The translations under genes and the position numbers were made by a program. DNA of 64,000 bases from an uncultured cyanobacterium (GTDB taxonomy: Bacteria > Cyanobacteriota > Cyanobacteriia > Cyanobacteriales > Geitlerinemataceae), in assembly GCA_937899645.1 (NCBI GenBank), contig CALCCD010000115.1:1-64000 (forward strand). The letters are read 5' to 3'. The number at the start of each line of letters is the position of its first letter. Positions within the stretch are counted from its first letter, which is position 1. Below are positions 9,451 to 18,636 of this stretch, piece after piece. The notes below the pieces were generated by a model. The model ran no database searches. It saw nothing but the letters and a program-made list of their open reading frames with translations, and was not told the DNA's origin.

Positions 9451-10005
9451 TTAGTCTTCCAGTATTGCGGCTTCGTCTGCCAGTACTACGTCTTCATCTT
9501 TGCCATCGCCGTAGTCCGGCGGCTCGGAGATGACCGATAAGCGCCACTGCCCGTCTGGGGCGATGTAAAAGTCGTAGTCCAGCACCATGCGATCGAAGTC
9601 GTCGTAGTATTCGATCTTGTCGGCGATCAGGTCCTGAATGAGCTGGCGAATGCCGTGGATTTCGATCGGGTCGTTGTTGGGCTTGGAGACCTCGAGAAAG
9701 TTCGTGATTTCCCGAGCGTGTTTATCCTTCGGCATGATCGCGGTGTTCCAGGCCACGATCGCCAGCGGCATGAAGGACGAACACTGCTGGAAGTCCCCGA
9801 TCTGCTCGAAGTAGGGCTCGACAAACTCCTGGATAAGCTTCGACATCTTCAGCGCGTCGGGGCCGGGTGTGATGACCTCGGTTCCTTCGGGGATGCGCGA
9901 TCGCATCCGATCCATCGACGGTTCGGGGGATTGCTTGGGTTTCGCCTCGCCCAAGTGATGCATTTCGCGCAGGAGGCTGGCTTTCTTCTTTTTCTGCTTG
10001 CCCAT
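9451..10005 (-). CDS. Conserved hypothetical protein
   Basis: A 184-residue acidic protein with a lysine-rich start (MGKQKKKKASLLREM). It has no signal peptide or membrane segment. The middle part (FVEPYFEQIGDFQQCSSFMPLAIVAWNTAIM) is ordered-looking and reads like a conserved bacterial domain, but I cannot assign it to a named family. It is preceded by an AAGGGG-type ribosome site on the minus strand. Its position between pheT and the lumenal cyclophilin gives no functional hint. Confidence 0.65.
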   Translation of the reverse strand: MGKQKKKKASLLREMHHLGEAKPKQSPEPSMDRMRSRIPEGTEVITPGPDALKMSKLIQEFVEPYFEQIGDFQQCSSFMPLAIVAWNTAIMPKDKHAREITNFLEVSKPNNDPIEIHGIRQLIQDLIADKIEYYDDFDRMVLDYDFYIAPDGQWRLSVISEPPDYGDGKDEDVVLADEAAILED

Positions 10006-10200
10006 TTAAATGACCCCTTCTTTTCGTTGGCGTGGCGATTGCGCTACTGCGGCATCCCAGAACCAGTACACTGCCGCAACCGCTCTCAGAGAAGACCGTA
10101 CTTCGGCTGCACTCAGCGCTCTTTAATTCTTCGTTCGAGTTTAGGCATGGGGCGGACTTGTACGTCTCTCAGCTTAACGAACTCCGAACAGCAAATCTGA

Positions 10201-10240
10201 AAAGTAAAAGAGAGCGTCGAATGTCGGCGCTCTCTTTCGT
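10201..10240 (-). terminator. Rho-independent terminator of the cyclophilin gene
   Basis: A perfect 10-base stem (10207-10216 with 10228-10237, arms AAAGAGAGCG and CGCTCTCTTT) with an 11-base loop. On the minus strand it is followed by TTACTTTT. It lies about 28 bases after the stop of the gene ending at 10266. Confidence 0.8.
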
Positions 10241-10265
10241 AGTTTGAAGTATGGGGACTGAGCAA

Positions 10266-11396
10266 TTACGACGCTGCGCCAGCCGGGACGAACGACTCGA
10301 TGCCCGAGACAACGCGCGCGCTCAGGATTTTGTCGCCTTTCTTAAGCTGCGACAGCACCGCCTCGCCACCGTCTTTGCCCTTCACGTAGCCGAAGACCGT
10401 ATAGCGACCGTCCAGCAGGTTCAGACCCGCAGGCGTCAGCTCGGGCTCGAACAGGAAGAAGAAGAACTGCGAAGAGGCGTCGTTCACGTCTTCGTCGCCG
10501 TGGGCCATCGCGACCGTCCCGTAGGCCGAGAATGGCAGCGCAGGCTGCTCGCGGTAGAGGCCGACTTCTTCGAGCGTGAAGCCGTAGACGGGCTCGACTT
10601 CGCTGGTGACTTTAATTTCGAGAGGAATGGTGCGCGTCTCGCCGGTGTCGGGATCGACGAAGCCTTCGTCCTTGCCGATCGGGTCGCCCGCTTGCACGAC
10701 GTAATACTCATCGGCACGGTTGACTTGGGTTCCGGCATAGAAGCCGCGCTCGACGAGATCGACGAAGTTTCCGGCAGCGATCGGCGCGTTAAAGCCGTCA
10801 ACGATTAGCTCGATCGTGCCTTTCTCGGTTTCTAGCTCGACGGTGGCGCGACCTTTGAGTTGCGGCATATTCGCATACTCTTCAGGAATCTCGAACGGGA
10901 ACTCTTTAACCATCAGCGCTTCGAGTTCGCCGATCGTATCGAGGAGGATGCGGCGCTGCTCCCAAACGGTGTTGCGGTCTTTGGCGGAGACCCCGTCCTC
11001 GGCAGCGGCGACGGCGGTTTTGATTTTCTCAATCAGGGCGTTGGCTTCGCCTTGGCGGTCGTCGGGGATGTCGGCGAGCAGCACGTCGGCCTTGATTGTG
11101 GCGGTGTTTTTGGTGGCCTTGAGGGCACTCGTGATGGCCGACCAGCGCTTGCCGCCGCGCAGATACATCGAGATGCCTTCGATCGCGCGCTGCATCCGGC
11201 GCACCGACGGGTTGTCGATCGGCAGGGCGTACTGCAAAATCGCGCTCGAGTCGGTGACGGCGTTGCCGACGGGCATGCGGCTCTCGCGGTAGTCGTCGTC
11301 ATCGCCGCCGAACCAGCCAGCACTGAGACCCACGGACAGCGACAGCAGCAGCGCCACCGTCGGAATAATTCTTAACCAGCGTTTGAGTCTGTTCAT
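10266..11396 (-). CDS. Cyclophilin-type peptidyl-prolyl isomerase, TLP40/CYP38-like
   Basis: A 376-residue exported protein. It starts with a basic stretch and a hydrophobic signal (RIIPTVALLLSLSVGLSAG). Residues about 40-165 form a helical N-terminal domain, and residues about 180-370 a divergent cyclophilin domain (GTIELIVDGFNAPIAAGNFVD, ASSQFFFFLFEP, LDGRYTVFGYV). This two-part layout matches the thylakoid-lumen protein TLP40/CYP38 of plants and its cyanobacterial homologue, which assist photosystem II assembly. Assignment to the lumen rather than the periplasm is inferred from the family. A strong terminator follows the gene. Confidence 0.88.
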   Translation of the reverse strand: MNRLKRWLRIIPTVALLLSLSVGLSAGWFGGDDDDYRESRMPVGNAVTDSSAILQYALPIDNPSVRRMQRAIEGISMYLRGGKRWSAITSALKATKNTATIKADVLLADIPDDRQGEANALIEKIKTAVAAAEDGVSAKDRNTVWEQRRILLDTIGELEALMVKEFPFEIPEEYANMPQLKGRATVELETEKGTIELIVDGFNAPIAAGNFVDLVERGFYAGTQVNRADEYYVVQAGDPIGKDEGFVDPDTGETRTIPLEIKVTSEVEPVYGFTLEEVGLYREQPALPFSAYGTVAMAHGDEDVNDASSQFFFFLFEPELTPAGLNLLDGRYTVFGYVKGKDGGEAVLSQLKKGDKILSARVVSGIESFVPAGAAS

Positions 11397-11482
11397 TTTG
11401 TCGATCTTTCGGCCATCTTCGCGTAACTATACTGCCATAGGCCGGACGTTTGACGGCCCCTCTGGCGCTTCCAACGATCTTC

Positions 11483-12007
11483 ATGTTTGCCCCGCCCCGC
11501 CTCGCGATCGCCCTCGGTAGTAACTTGCCCCAAGGCGATCGCCCACCTGCTGAAATCCTCAATCTGGCCGTCGATCGCCTGGGTCAGCTCCCTACGATCG
11601 CGAGCTTGCAAGTATCGGCCTGGCATCGCACCGCGCCGATCGGCCCGCCGCAGCCGGATTACGTCAACGGCTGCGCAATCGCGACGTTGCAAGATTCAGC
11701 CACGATCGAGCCAGTGGAGTTCCTGCACCAGCTCCAGGCGATCGAGAATGAGTTCGGGCGCGAGCGTCGGGAACGCTGGGGCGCGCGCACGCTGGATCTG
11801 GATTTGATTTTGTGGGGCGATCGGCAAATCGATACACCGGAACTGACTGTGCCGCATCCGCGCTGGCGCGATCGGGCATTCGTTCTCGTGCCGCTAGCGG
11901 AGATCGCGCCGGACTGGGAAGACCCGGAGACGGGTGAGACGGTGGCGGTGCTGGTAAAAAAATGTGATGCGAGTGGAGTGCGGCAACTCGAATCGCCTTG
12001 CAAATAA
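11483..12007 (+). CDS. folK: 2-amino-4-hydroxy-6-hydroxymethyldihydropteridine pyrophosphokinase (HPPK)
   Basis: A 174-residue folate-pathway enzyme that transfers pyrophosphate from ATP to the pterin. Signatures: LAIALGSNLPQGDR at the N-terminus, QPDYVNGCAIA, LQAIENEFGRERRERWGARTLDLDLILWGD (the conserved R-W-G-x-R-x-L-D-x-D core), and PHPRWRDRAFVLVPLAEIAPD. An in-frame ATG at 11450 exists, but the family begins two or three residues before the LGSN strand, so the ATG at 11483 is preferred. It is followed after 15 bases by the large TPR glycosyltransferase gene. Confidence 0.95.
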   Translation: MFAPPRLAIALGSNLPQGDRPPAEILNLAVDRLGQLPTIASLQVSAWHRTAPIGPPQPDYVNGCAIATLQDSATIEPVEFLHQLQAIENEFGRERRERWGARTLDLDLILWGDRQIDTPELTVPHPRWRDRAFVLVPLAEIAPDWEDPETGETVAVLVKKCDASGVRQLESPCK

Positions 12008-12022
12008 CCCCAAAAACAGCCG

Positions 12023-15000
12023 ATGGACTACAGCCGCCTGTTTGAAAATTTCGACGCGCCGGATGTCTCGAGCTGGGAGGCACGGCGAGAGCGCTGTCGA
12101 TCGCAGATTTCAGCAACGTGGCTGGCGGCGATCGCACGGGCGGGTCGCGGTCTCGAGGCGGGCGAGATCGTTTGCTGTGCGGGGAAGCTGACGGGGGCAG
12201 AGACGATCGCGGCGTTGGCGGGCAACTCGGACGCGACGGCGGTGGCGATCGACGATCCGCTGGTGGAACTGGCGACGCCGGTGCTGGGTCGGGCGCGTCC
12301 GTCGTTCGACGAGATCGGGCAGCAGCTCGCGGATTGGGGCATGGGCGATCGCGTGTGGCTCGCGGCGGGCGAAGTCGAGACGTTTCTGACCGAGCTGCGG
12401 GAGTTGGGCAGCGACGATCGCGTTGGGTTGTACGTGGACTGCGGGCGCGGTGACTACAGATCGCTGTTGTTGCGGCTGCTAGCGATCGAGTCATGGCTGA
12501 GCGATCGGGCGGCGGTTTTTGTTATGGCAAGTGGCTCCGGAGCGCGTCAGGCGATTGCCGACTTCCTAAAAGTTCGCAGTGCGGGTCTCTGGCTCGATCC
12601 ACGCTGTGTCGATCTCGATCGAGCGGCAAATCTGCTGCTGTGGAAACGGCAGGCCGAACTCTGGCCGGAGGGAACAGTTGCGATCGAGCCCGACGCGAAC
12701 TGTATGGCCGCGCTTCTAGCCCAAGTCGAACTGATTCGTCCCGATCGCTTGCGGGAAATACTTCACGAAGAAGCGCGCTCCCATCAAAGCCAGGGGCGTT
12801 ACGCCGAAGCCGATCGCGTTTATCGTCAAATCCTGGACGACCAGCCGCACGACATCAGAGCCCTCCGAAACTTCGGCCGACTCCACCTCGATCGCGGGCA
12901 GTATTCGCAGGCTGTCGGCCTGCTGTGGCGGGCCGTAAAAATCGGACAGCAGGCCCAGCCTCGCCCAGCGGACGAATTGGCCGAGACTTACTTCAGCCTG
13001 GGGTTGACCTACACGCAGACCAGAGATTTACCGCGCGCCGCGGCCTCCTACCAACAGGCTCTCAAGCTCGCGCCCGAGCATTTCGACACGCTCCAAAATT
13101 TTGGGCGGCTGCTCGACGATCTCGATCGCCTCGACGATGCAGCGGCGATGTTCGATCGCGCGATCGCCGTCCAGCCGCAACGCGCCGCAGGCTACCTCGG
13201 TCGCGCTCGCGTCTGGCTCGATGCTTACAACTTCGAGGCGGCGATCGACTGCTACGAAACCGGGCTCGAACACTGCGCCGACGACGCCGATCGCGCCGAA
13301 CTCCAGCGCAGCCTCAATCGGGCGCGAGCCGATCGCACCGATCCACAACGGCTCTGCCGCCAGTTCGCCAACGATGCTCGCGCTGAAGCGCAGCCCCACC
13401 GCATTTTGCGCCACGATCGTCGCCTCTACAAACTCGCCCCAAACCCGGCCAGCGCCCGCTCGCTCGTCGCCAGCTACCTCGCCCTGAACTACAACGAAGA
13501 CGCACTGAACGTCGCCCTCGAAGCGCTAGAAAGCGTGGGAGATCGGCCCGACGATTTTCACGAGATCCGCATCGAACTCCATTGCGCCTGCGTGCAAATC
13601 GAGGTCCTCTGCGGACGTGCCGATCGGGCTCGCGATCGCGCCGCCACCGCCACGCGGGAATACCCCGACTCCGCCCGACTCCAGCTCCAGCGGGCGCTGC
13701 TCGCTCCGATGTTCTACGAGACCCCAGAACGACTCAACAGCGCACGGTCCGACCTATTTGCAGGACTAGGCTGGCTGGAAAACGAAATCACGCGGTCGCT
13801 CGCCGGAGAAACCGCGATCTCACCCGAAACCTGGCTCGACGCCTTCCGCCGCCACAGCCACGTCTACATCAACTACCAAGGCAAAGACGATCGCCCGTTT
13901 CAAACCCGCTACGGCCAGCTTTTGAGCCGCCTCGCTGCCCGCGTTTATCCAAAATTCGCGCCGATCGCCGCCGATCGCGCCTTCTCGACCTCTCAACGCA
14001 ACCCCAACGCCCGACTCAAGATCGGCTTTATCAGCTCCACTCTCGGCCCCGCCCGCCTCGGCGAACTGACAATCGGCTGGATCGAGCGCCTCGATCGCCA
14101 GCGATTCGCGATCCACGGCTACTACACCCACCCCCATGCCGACGCCCTGACGGCCCGCTTCCGCGACGCCTGCGACCGCTTCGAGCATCTCTCTCTCGGT
14201 GCGATCGCCCAGGCGATCGCGAACGACAACCTCGACGTTCTCGTCTACACCGACCTCGGCCTCGACCCGCAGCTCCTGACGCTGGCGGCGCTGCGCCTCG
14301 CGCCCGTGCAGTGTACGAGCTGGGCGCACCCTGTCACCACCGGCCTGCCAACGCTCGACTATTTCCTTAGCAGTGCGGCGATGGAGCCCGACGACGGCGA
14401 TCGACACTACTCCGAAACGCTCGTGCGCCTGAGCGATATCGGCATCGTCTTCCCGCAACCGGTGGTCAAAGAAGCGACCGAGGCCGACCGCCAGCAAACC
14501 CGCCAACAGTCCAGACTCGCAGGCGATCGCGTGCTGTTTCTCTGCTGCCAGTCGCTGCTGAAATATTTACCTCAAGATGACTGGATCTGGGCAGAAATCG
14601 CCAATCGCGTGCCGGATTCGCAGCTCGTGTTTCTCTCCCATCCGAGCCGGGAGCTGACGGAGAAGTTCCGCAAGCGGCTGGGGCGTGCGTTTACCGATCG
14701 CGGGTTGGACTTTGGCGATCGGGCGAAGATCTTGCCGCGCCTCAGCGAAGCCGACTACATGCAGGTGAACCAATGCTGCGACGTATTTCTCGATAGCTTC
14801 CGCTGGTCGGGCGGCGTCACGACGCTGAAGGCGATCGCCTGCGGATTGCCAGTCGTCACCTGCCCCGGCGAGCTGATGCGATCGCGCCACAGCGCCGGAA
14901 TTTTGCAGACGCTGGGCGTGACGAAGACGATCGCGGCGAGCCCGGAAGCGTATATCGAGATTGCCGTGCGTCTCGCGGAAGATTCGCCGTGGCGCACCGA

Positions 15001-15103
15001 GCTGCAAGAGAAAATGCGCGATCGCCACGGGCGGCTGTATGACAATGCCGCCTGCGTTCGCGATTTAGAAGCGTTTCTTTGGAAGGTTGCAGGCCGAGAG
15101 TAG
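12023..15103 (+). CDS. TPR protein with C-terminal O-GlcNAc transferase-like (SPINDLY/GT41) domain
   Basis: A 1026-residue protein. Residues about 250-420 contain TPR units (GRYAEADRVYRQILDDQPHD, AASYQQALKLAPEHFDTLQNFGRLLDD). Residues about 665-1020 match the GT41/SPINDLY catalytic region (LKIGFISSTLGPARLGEL, LAPVQCTSWAHPVTTGLPTLDYFLSS, FLCCQSLLKYLPQDD, VDVFLDSFRWSGGVTTLKAI-like segment and GLPVVTCPG). The first 240 residues look like a separate Rossmann-type domain (VGLYVDCGRGDYRSLLLRLL), possibly a decayed FkbM-like methyltransferase; I am not sure. The protein should glycosylate proteins or glycans in the cytoplasm using a UDP-sugar. The substrate is unknown. Confidence 0.82.
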   Translation: MDYSRLFENFDAPDVSSWEARRERCRSQISATWLAAIARAGRGLEAGEIVCCAGKLTGAETIAALAGNSDATAVAIDDPLVELATPVLGRARPSFDEIGQQLADWGMGDRVWLAAGEVETFLTELRELGSDDRVGLYVDCGRGDYRSLLLRLLAIESWLSDRAAVFVMASGSGARQAIADFLKVRSAGLWLDPRCVDLDRAANLLLWKRQAELWPEGTVAIEPDANCMAALLAQVELIRPDRLREILHEEARSHQSQGRYAEADRVYRQILDDQPHDIRALRNFGRLHLDRGQYSQAVGLLWRAVKIGQQAQPRPADELAETYFSLGLTYTQTRDLPRAAASYQQALKLAPEHFDTLQNFGRLLDDLDRLDDAAAMFDRAIAVQPQRAAGYLGRARVWLDAYNFEAAIDCYETGLEHCADDADRAELQRSLNRARADRTDPQRLCRQFANDARAEAQPHRILRHDRRLYKLAPNPASARSLVASYLALNYNEDALNVALEALESVGDRPDDFHEIRIELHCACVQIEVLCGRADRARDRAATATREYPDSARLQLQRALLAPMFYETPERLNSARSDLFAGLGWLENEITRSLAGETAISPETWLDAFRRHSHVYINYQGKDDRPFQTRYGQLLSRLAARVYPKFAPIAADRAFSTSQRNPNARLKIGFISSTLGPARLGELTIGWIERLDRQRFAIHGYYTHPHADALTARFRDACDRFEHLSLGAIAQAIANDNLDVLVYTDLGLDPQLLTLAALRLAPVQCTSWAHPVTTGLPTLDYFLSSAAMEPDDGDRHYSETLVRLSDIGIVFPQPVVKEATEADRQQTRQQSRLAGDRVLFLCCQSLLKYLPQDDWIWAEIANRVPDSQLVFLSHPSRELTEKFRKRLGRAFTDRGLDFGDRAKILPRLSEADYMQVNQCCDVFLDSFRWSGGVTTLKAIACGLPVVTCPGELMRSRHSAGILQTLGVTKTIAASPEAYIEIAVRLAEDSPWRTELQEKMRDRHGRLYDNAACVRDLEAFLWKVAGRE

Positions 15104-15113
15104 TCGGCACCTC

Positions 15114-15145
15114 AGAAGTCCGACTTTCCGGAAAGTCGTACTTCT
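15114..15145. repeat. 32-base palindromic repeat, AGAAGTC(C/G)GACTTT family
   Basis: An inverted repeat without a loop: arms AGAAGTcCGACTTTCC and GGAAAGTCGtACTTCT, one mismatch. A second copy of the core (AGAAGTCGGACTTTT) lies at 15201-15215. Both sit between convergent genes, so a terminator role is possible, but there is no T-run. Diverged relatives lie near 42653 and 42827. Confidence 0.6.
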
Positions 15146-15228
15146 CGGCGATCGCGGGCAACACCCATAGTTGACATGACTGGCTCGATCGCGGGGGGTG
15201 AGAAGTCGGACTTTTGGGGTGGCCGCAG

Positions 15229-15909
15229 CTAGCCAACGGTCGATCGCGCAAATTCGGTGCAGCAGCGCGATCGCCCGTCCTTCTCGAAATCTCGGCTCCA
15301 GGTTTTGGTGAGGCCGGACTGCGAAAAGCGATCGAGTTCGTTCGGCGATAGCGGCCACGGGGGGCCGTCGGGCGCATCTTCCGTCGGGCGGGTGTGCGTG
15401 ACGACGACAAGGCGACCGCCCTCCGACACCAGCGAGGCCACCGCGTCGATCGCCCGATCGCGCACCGACAGCGGCAGCGCCTGCACCGTCCGGCACTCGA
15501 ACGCGAAATCGAATCGCCCGCGCCAAGCATCATCGAGCGCCAGCAAATCAACCACGCAATAGTCTACGCGGGAGTCTGCAAAGCGATCGCGACACCAGGC
15601 AACTGCGCGAGGCGACACGTCGAACGCCGTCACGTCGAAGCCGAGTTTCGCGATCGCTTCCGCATCGTCGCCGAGGCCGCAGCCAATGACGATCGCTCGC
15701 GCTCGATCCAGATCGAAAAGCTGCGACACTGGCCGCTCGGAAATCCAAGATTTTAGCGCCGGGTGCGCGCCGTCCAGCGACCAGGGAACGCAATCGCGAT
15801 CGCCATCGGCAGCCACATAGAGCGGATCGAACCAGTCGTTCGGGCGATCTTCGGCCAGGGCGCGATCGCGAATTTCACGAACGTCATCGCGGGAAAAGGA
15901 AGTAGACAC
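15229..15909 (-). CDS. TPMT-family class I SAM-dependent methyltransferase
   Basis: A 226-residue methyltransferase. SAM motif I is AIVIGCGLGDDAEAIAKLG (from residue 72), followed by FDVTAFDVSPRAVAWCRDRF. The segment VPWSLDGAHPALKSW before the SAM domain is typical of the thiopurine methyltransferase/HOL-like group, which methylates small anions, thiols or aromatic compounds. The substrate is not predictable. The gene converges with the O-GlcNAc transferase-like gene across a 125-base spacer holding palindromic repeats. Confidence 0.87.
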   Translation of the reverse strand: MSTSFSRDDVREIRDRALAEDRPNDWFDPLYVAADGDRDCVPWSLDGAHPALKSWISERPVSQLFDLDRARAIVIGCGLGDDAEAIAKLGFDVTAFDVSPRAVAWCRDRFADSRVDYCVVDLLALDDAWRGRFDFAFECRTVQALPLSVRDRAIDAVASLVSEGGRLVVVTHTRPTEDAPDGPPWPLSPNELDRFSQSGLTKTWSRDFEKDGRSRCCTEFARSTVG

Positions 15910-15934
15910 GGTAAACAGCCCGCTAGCAATTCGC

Positions 15935-16609
15935 CTAACAATAAGGCGTCACGTCTTCGTCGCACTCGTCCGCTAGATACGACAGCGCCCGGAAGCGCAG
16001 GCCGACGAGCTGTTCGTAGAGCGGATTGAGCTTGCACATGGGCGGAATGTGGACGACCTTGTCGCCGAAGAGCTTGATGTCGCGCTCGAACGGGCACTGG
16101 GGCGGGATCATCTTGCACAAGAAGCGCGCCACTTTCGGGTCTTGCATTTCCAGATTGTCGAGCCAGCCACGGACGGGGGCGAGAACGTCGATGCTGGAAC
16201 TATCCGAGGGCGGCTTTTTGAGGGGCGTTGCGCTGTCAATTTCTGCGGCTGCGTCGGTGGTCTCGATCGTGTGGCGCAGGGCGTCGAGCGCTTCGGAGCC
16301 GAGGTCGAGCGCCGTGCAAAATTCCCGCAGCAGCGTATCTTCCGGCTCGGTGTAAACCCCGTCCGCGACGGCAACCATCACCGCAGTTCGCAGGAAATTT
16401 TCGGCGACGTTCGGATCGCCTGCGAAGACCTTCGCCAGATCTTGGGGCGAGATCGGCTCTAGGTCGTCGAGGCTGTCTTCGTGAGCGATTTCGGCGATCA
16501 GTCGGCGCTCTTCGGCATCGAAGTTTCCGTCAGCCCAGGCGATCGCCAATAGGCCGCGCAGCCAAACCGAACTTTGAGACTCGATACGGGGAAGGGTGGT
16601 AGCACTCAT
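15935..16609 (-). CDS. TerB-like protein with Mo-dependent nitrogenase C-terminal (PF06967-type) domain
   Basis: A 224-residue protein. Residues about 10-105 are helical and TerB-like (LLAIAWADGNFDAEERRLI, AVMVAVADGVYTEPEDTLL). Residues about 140-224 match the small cyanobacterial domain named after Mo-dependent nitrogenase (VARFLCKMIPPQCPFERD, HIPPMCKLNPLYEQ, LRFRALSYLADE) with its conserved CPFER and CKLNP motifs. The domain name comes from an annotation of uncertain origin; many non-fixing cyanobacteria carry it. The frame is open to 16996, but the ATG at 16609 gives a protein beginning at the TerB-like domain and the extra upstream residues look non-coding. It is 26 bases from the methyltransferase gene. 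Confidence 0.83.
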   Translation of the reverse strand: MSATTLPRIESQSSVWLRGLLAIAWADGNFDAEERRLIAEIAHEDSLDDLEPISPQDLAKVFAGDPNVAENFLRTAVMVAVADGVYTEPEDTLLREFCTALDLGSEALDALRHTIETTDAAAEIDSATPLKKPPSDSSSIDVLAPVRGWLDNLEMQDPKVARFLCKMIPPQCPFERDIKLFGDKVVHIPPMCKLNPLYEQLVGLRFRALSYLADECDEDVTPYC

Positions 16610-16862
16610 CGTTTGAGATTCCGTTGAGATTTCCGTAAATAATCCAGTGCAACGAACGAGGCACGATCGCGAGTCTGCGCGATCGCCCGTGACGCGAGCG
16701 GGTAGCCGCCGAGGATGAGGATCGGTACGGGGCGGCTCCTGCGGGCTCTTCTTGCCACAGTGTAGCTCTGCATTTCCTTCCCGATATCCTCCGCCCGCAG
16801 TAGGGCAACCGGTATAGTCAGGCGGTGGCTGTGTTGTGGGCGAGAGCGAGGCGAGGACTGGA

Positions 16863-17231
16863 ATGAACGCGCGAGATATTGGTCTGTTCGCGATCGCGAT
16901 CGCGGTCAACTCCATCGGCCAGTTTTTACTCAAAGCCGGAGCGAACGATCTGGGCAAAAGCGCGCCATCGTCGCTCTGGGCAGCGCTGCTCGGCATCGCG
17001 ACAACGCCGACGCTGGTGGCGGGGCTATTTTTCTACGGCTGCGGCTCGATCGCCTATATTCTCCTACTGTCGCGGGTCGATCTCAGCGTGGCGGGGCCTG
17101 CGACGGCGCTGGCCTACGTCACATCTGTTGCCATCGGTTACTTCGCCTTCCGCGAGACGATTTCCGCAGCTCAGGCGGTGGGCTTGGGCGCGATCGTCCT
17201 CGGCGTAATTTTGGTCGTCACGCAGCGCTAG
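16863..17231 (+). CDS. Small four-helix DMT/EamA-like transporter
   Basis: A 122-residue protein with four hydrophobic segments and the pattern of the drug/metabolite transporter superfamily: NSIGQFLLKAGAND in helix 1, IAYILLLSRVDLSVAGPATALAY in helices 2-3 and YFAFRETISAAQAVGLGAIVLGVILV at the end. Proteins of this size function as dimers, either as SMR-type exporters or as small subunits such as undecaprenyl-linked sugar flippases (ArnE-like). Neither role is supported by neighbours. The ATG at 16863 starts directly before the first helix. Confidence 0.82.
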   Translation: MNARDIGLFAIAIAVNSIGQFLLKAGANDLGKSAPSSLWAALLGIATTPTLVAGLFFYGCGSIAYILLLSRVDLSVAGPATALAYVTSVAIGYFAFRETISAAQAVGLGAIVLGVILVVTQR

Positions 17232-17289
17232 TCGTGAGGTCGCCCCTGCGGTCGTTCTTGCCGGTCGTTCCGAAAAGTCAGGAGCCCCG

Positions 17290-18636
17290 TCATATTGTCC
17301 AGTCCCAGGCGATCGAGTTGTTTCGACCGTCGCAATTGAGGCCGCGAGCGCCTCGACGTGCGCGCTTGGAGTTGCAATCGGTGCGTGCCGCCTCGGCCAG
17401 CTCTCCGCAATACAAGCGCGGCAAACGCTGGCGGAATCCGCAGACCACCTCCCAGGGAATCGAGCCGAGGGTCTCGGCCCAGCGTTGGGCAGTTAGCTCG
17501 ATATCGCGATCGCGCCCGATCAGCGTCACCGTATCGCCCACCCGAACCTCGTCTAGGTCGGTCACGTCCACCAAAATCTGATCCATCGTCACCGTTCCCA
17601 CCTGGGGCGCGCGCTGCCCGGCGATCGCCACCTCGAGCTGGCCCGACAGCAGCCTGGGAACACCGTCCGCATAGCCGATCCCCACCGTTGCGATCTGCGT
17701 TTCGCGGGTCGTGACGAAGCGGTGGCCGTAGCTCACGCCGCGATCGGGCGGCAGCGTCCGCAGTTGCGTGACCTTGGCGCGCACGCTCATCGCCGGGCGT
17801 AGCGACACCGCCGCATTCAGGTGGGGGGCGGGCGCAATTCCATAGAGCGCCAGACCGATTCGCACCATGTCATAGCTCAGCTCGGGAAAGGCGATCGCTC
17901 CGGCAGAGTTGCTCAGATGGACGGGCGGATCGCACTCGTTCTCGCGCAGCTCGGCCAGCACCGTCTCGAAGCGCTGGTGCTGTTCGCGTACCGTGCCCGG
18001 GTCGGGCTCGTCCGCTGTCGCCAGGTGCGAGTAAATCGTCTTCAGCTCCAGGCCGGACAGGCAGCGCAGCAGCCTGACAAACGACGCCGCCTGCGTCCAA
18101 TCGCAGCCCAGGCGCGACATACCGGTGTCGATATTGACGTGGACGGGCAGCGCGATTTCCGACCCGGCGAAGATTTCTGACAGGGCGATCGCCTGCTTGG
18201 GAAAGGCGACCGTCAGCTCTAGGGCGCTGTCGCGCGCCACGATCGCCCGCTCGCGATCGCACACTGCTTCTAGCACCAAGATCGGCGCATCGATTCCCGC
18301 CTCGCGCAGCGACACCCCTTCCCCGACCGTCGCCACGCCCAGCCAGCTCGCCCCCGCCGAGAGCGCCGCCTGCGCCACCGGAACCGCTCCGTGTCCGTAA
18401 GCATCGGCCTTAACGATCGCCATCAGTGTCGTATCCGGCACGAGCCGCTCCCGCAAAGCTCGAACGTTGGCCGCGATCGCATCCAGGTCGATTTCCACCC
18501 AGGCGCGCGACTGCATCTGCAAATCGGCGATCGGCATTAGCGCTGGGGTGTTTTGCACAGTCAACGCGGGATGCACCGGCGCGATCGCCTCGTTATGCTG
18601 AGTGGGCTCGATTGGCTCGACGGGAAAATCTGTCAT
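17290..18636 (-). CDS. alr: Alanine racemase
   Basis: A PLP-dependent enzyme making D-alanine for peptidoglycan. The PLP lysine is K76 in AIVKADAYGHG. Other motifs are NIDTGMSRLG, IYSHLATADE, SNSAGAI, YDMVRIGLALYG, the catalytic tyrosine region DRGVSYGHRF, and VGIGYADGVPR. At 448 residues it is longer than the usual 360-390: it has about 40 extra residues before the barrel and about 30 after RLPRLYCGE. The C-terminal tail (rich in N, R and G) looks unconserved and may result from loss of the original stop. A later start near residue 34 or 41 is possible. Confidence 0.95.
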   Translation of the reverse strand: MTDFPVEPIEPTQHNEAIAPVHPALTVQNTPALMPIADLQMQSRAWVEIDLDAIAANVRALRERLVPDTTLMAIVKADAYGHGAVPVAQAALSAGASWLGVATVGEGVSLREAGIDAPILVLEAVCDRERAIVARDSALELTVAFPKQAIALSEIFAGSEIALPVHVNIDTGMSRLGCDWTQAASFVRLLRCLSGLELKTIYSHLATADEPDPGTVREQHQRFETVLAELRENECDPPVHLSNSAGAIAFPELSYDMVRIGLALYGIAPAPHLNAAVSLRPAMSVRAKVTQLRTLPPDRGVSYGHRFVTTRETQIATVGIGYADGVPRLLSGQLEVAIAGQRAPQVGTVTMDQILVDVTDLDEVRVGDTVTLIGRDRDIELTAQRWAETLGSIPWEVVCGFRQRLPRLYCGELAEAARTDCNSKRARRGARGLNCDGRNNSIAWDWTI

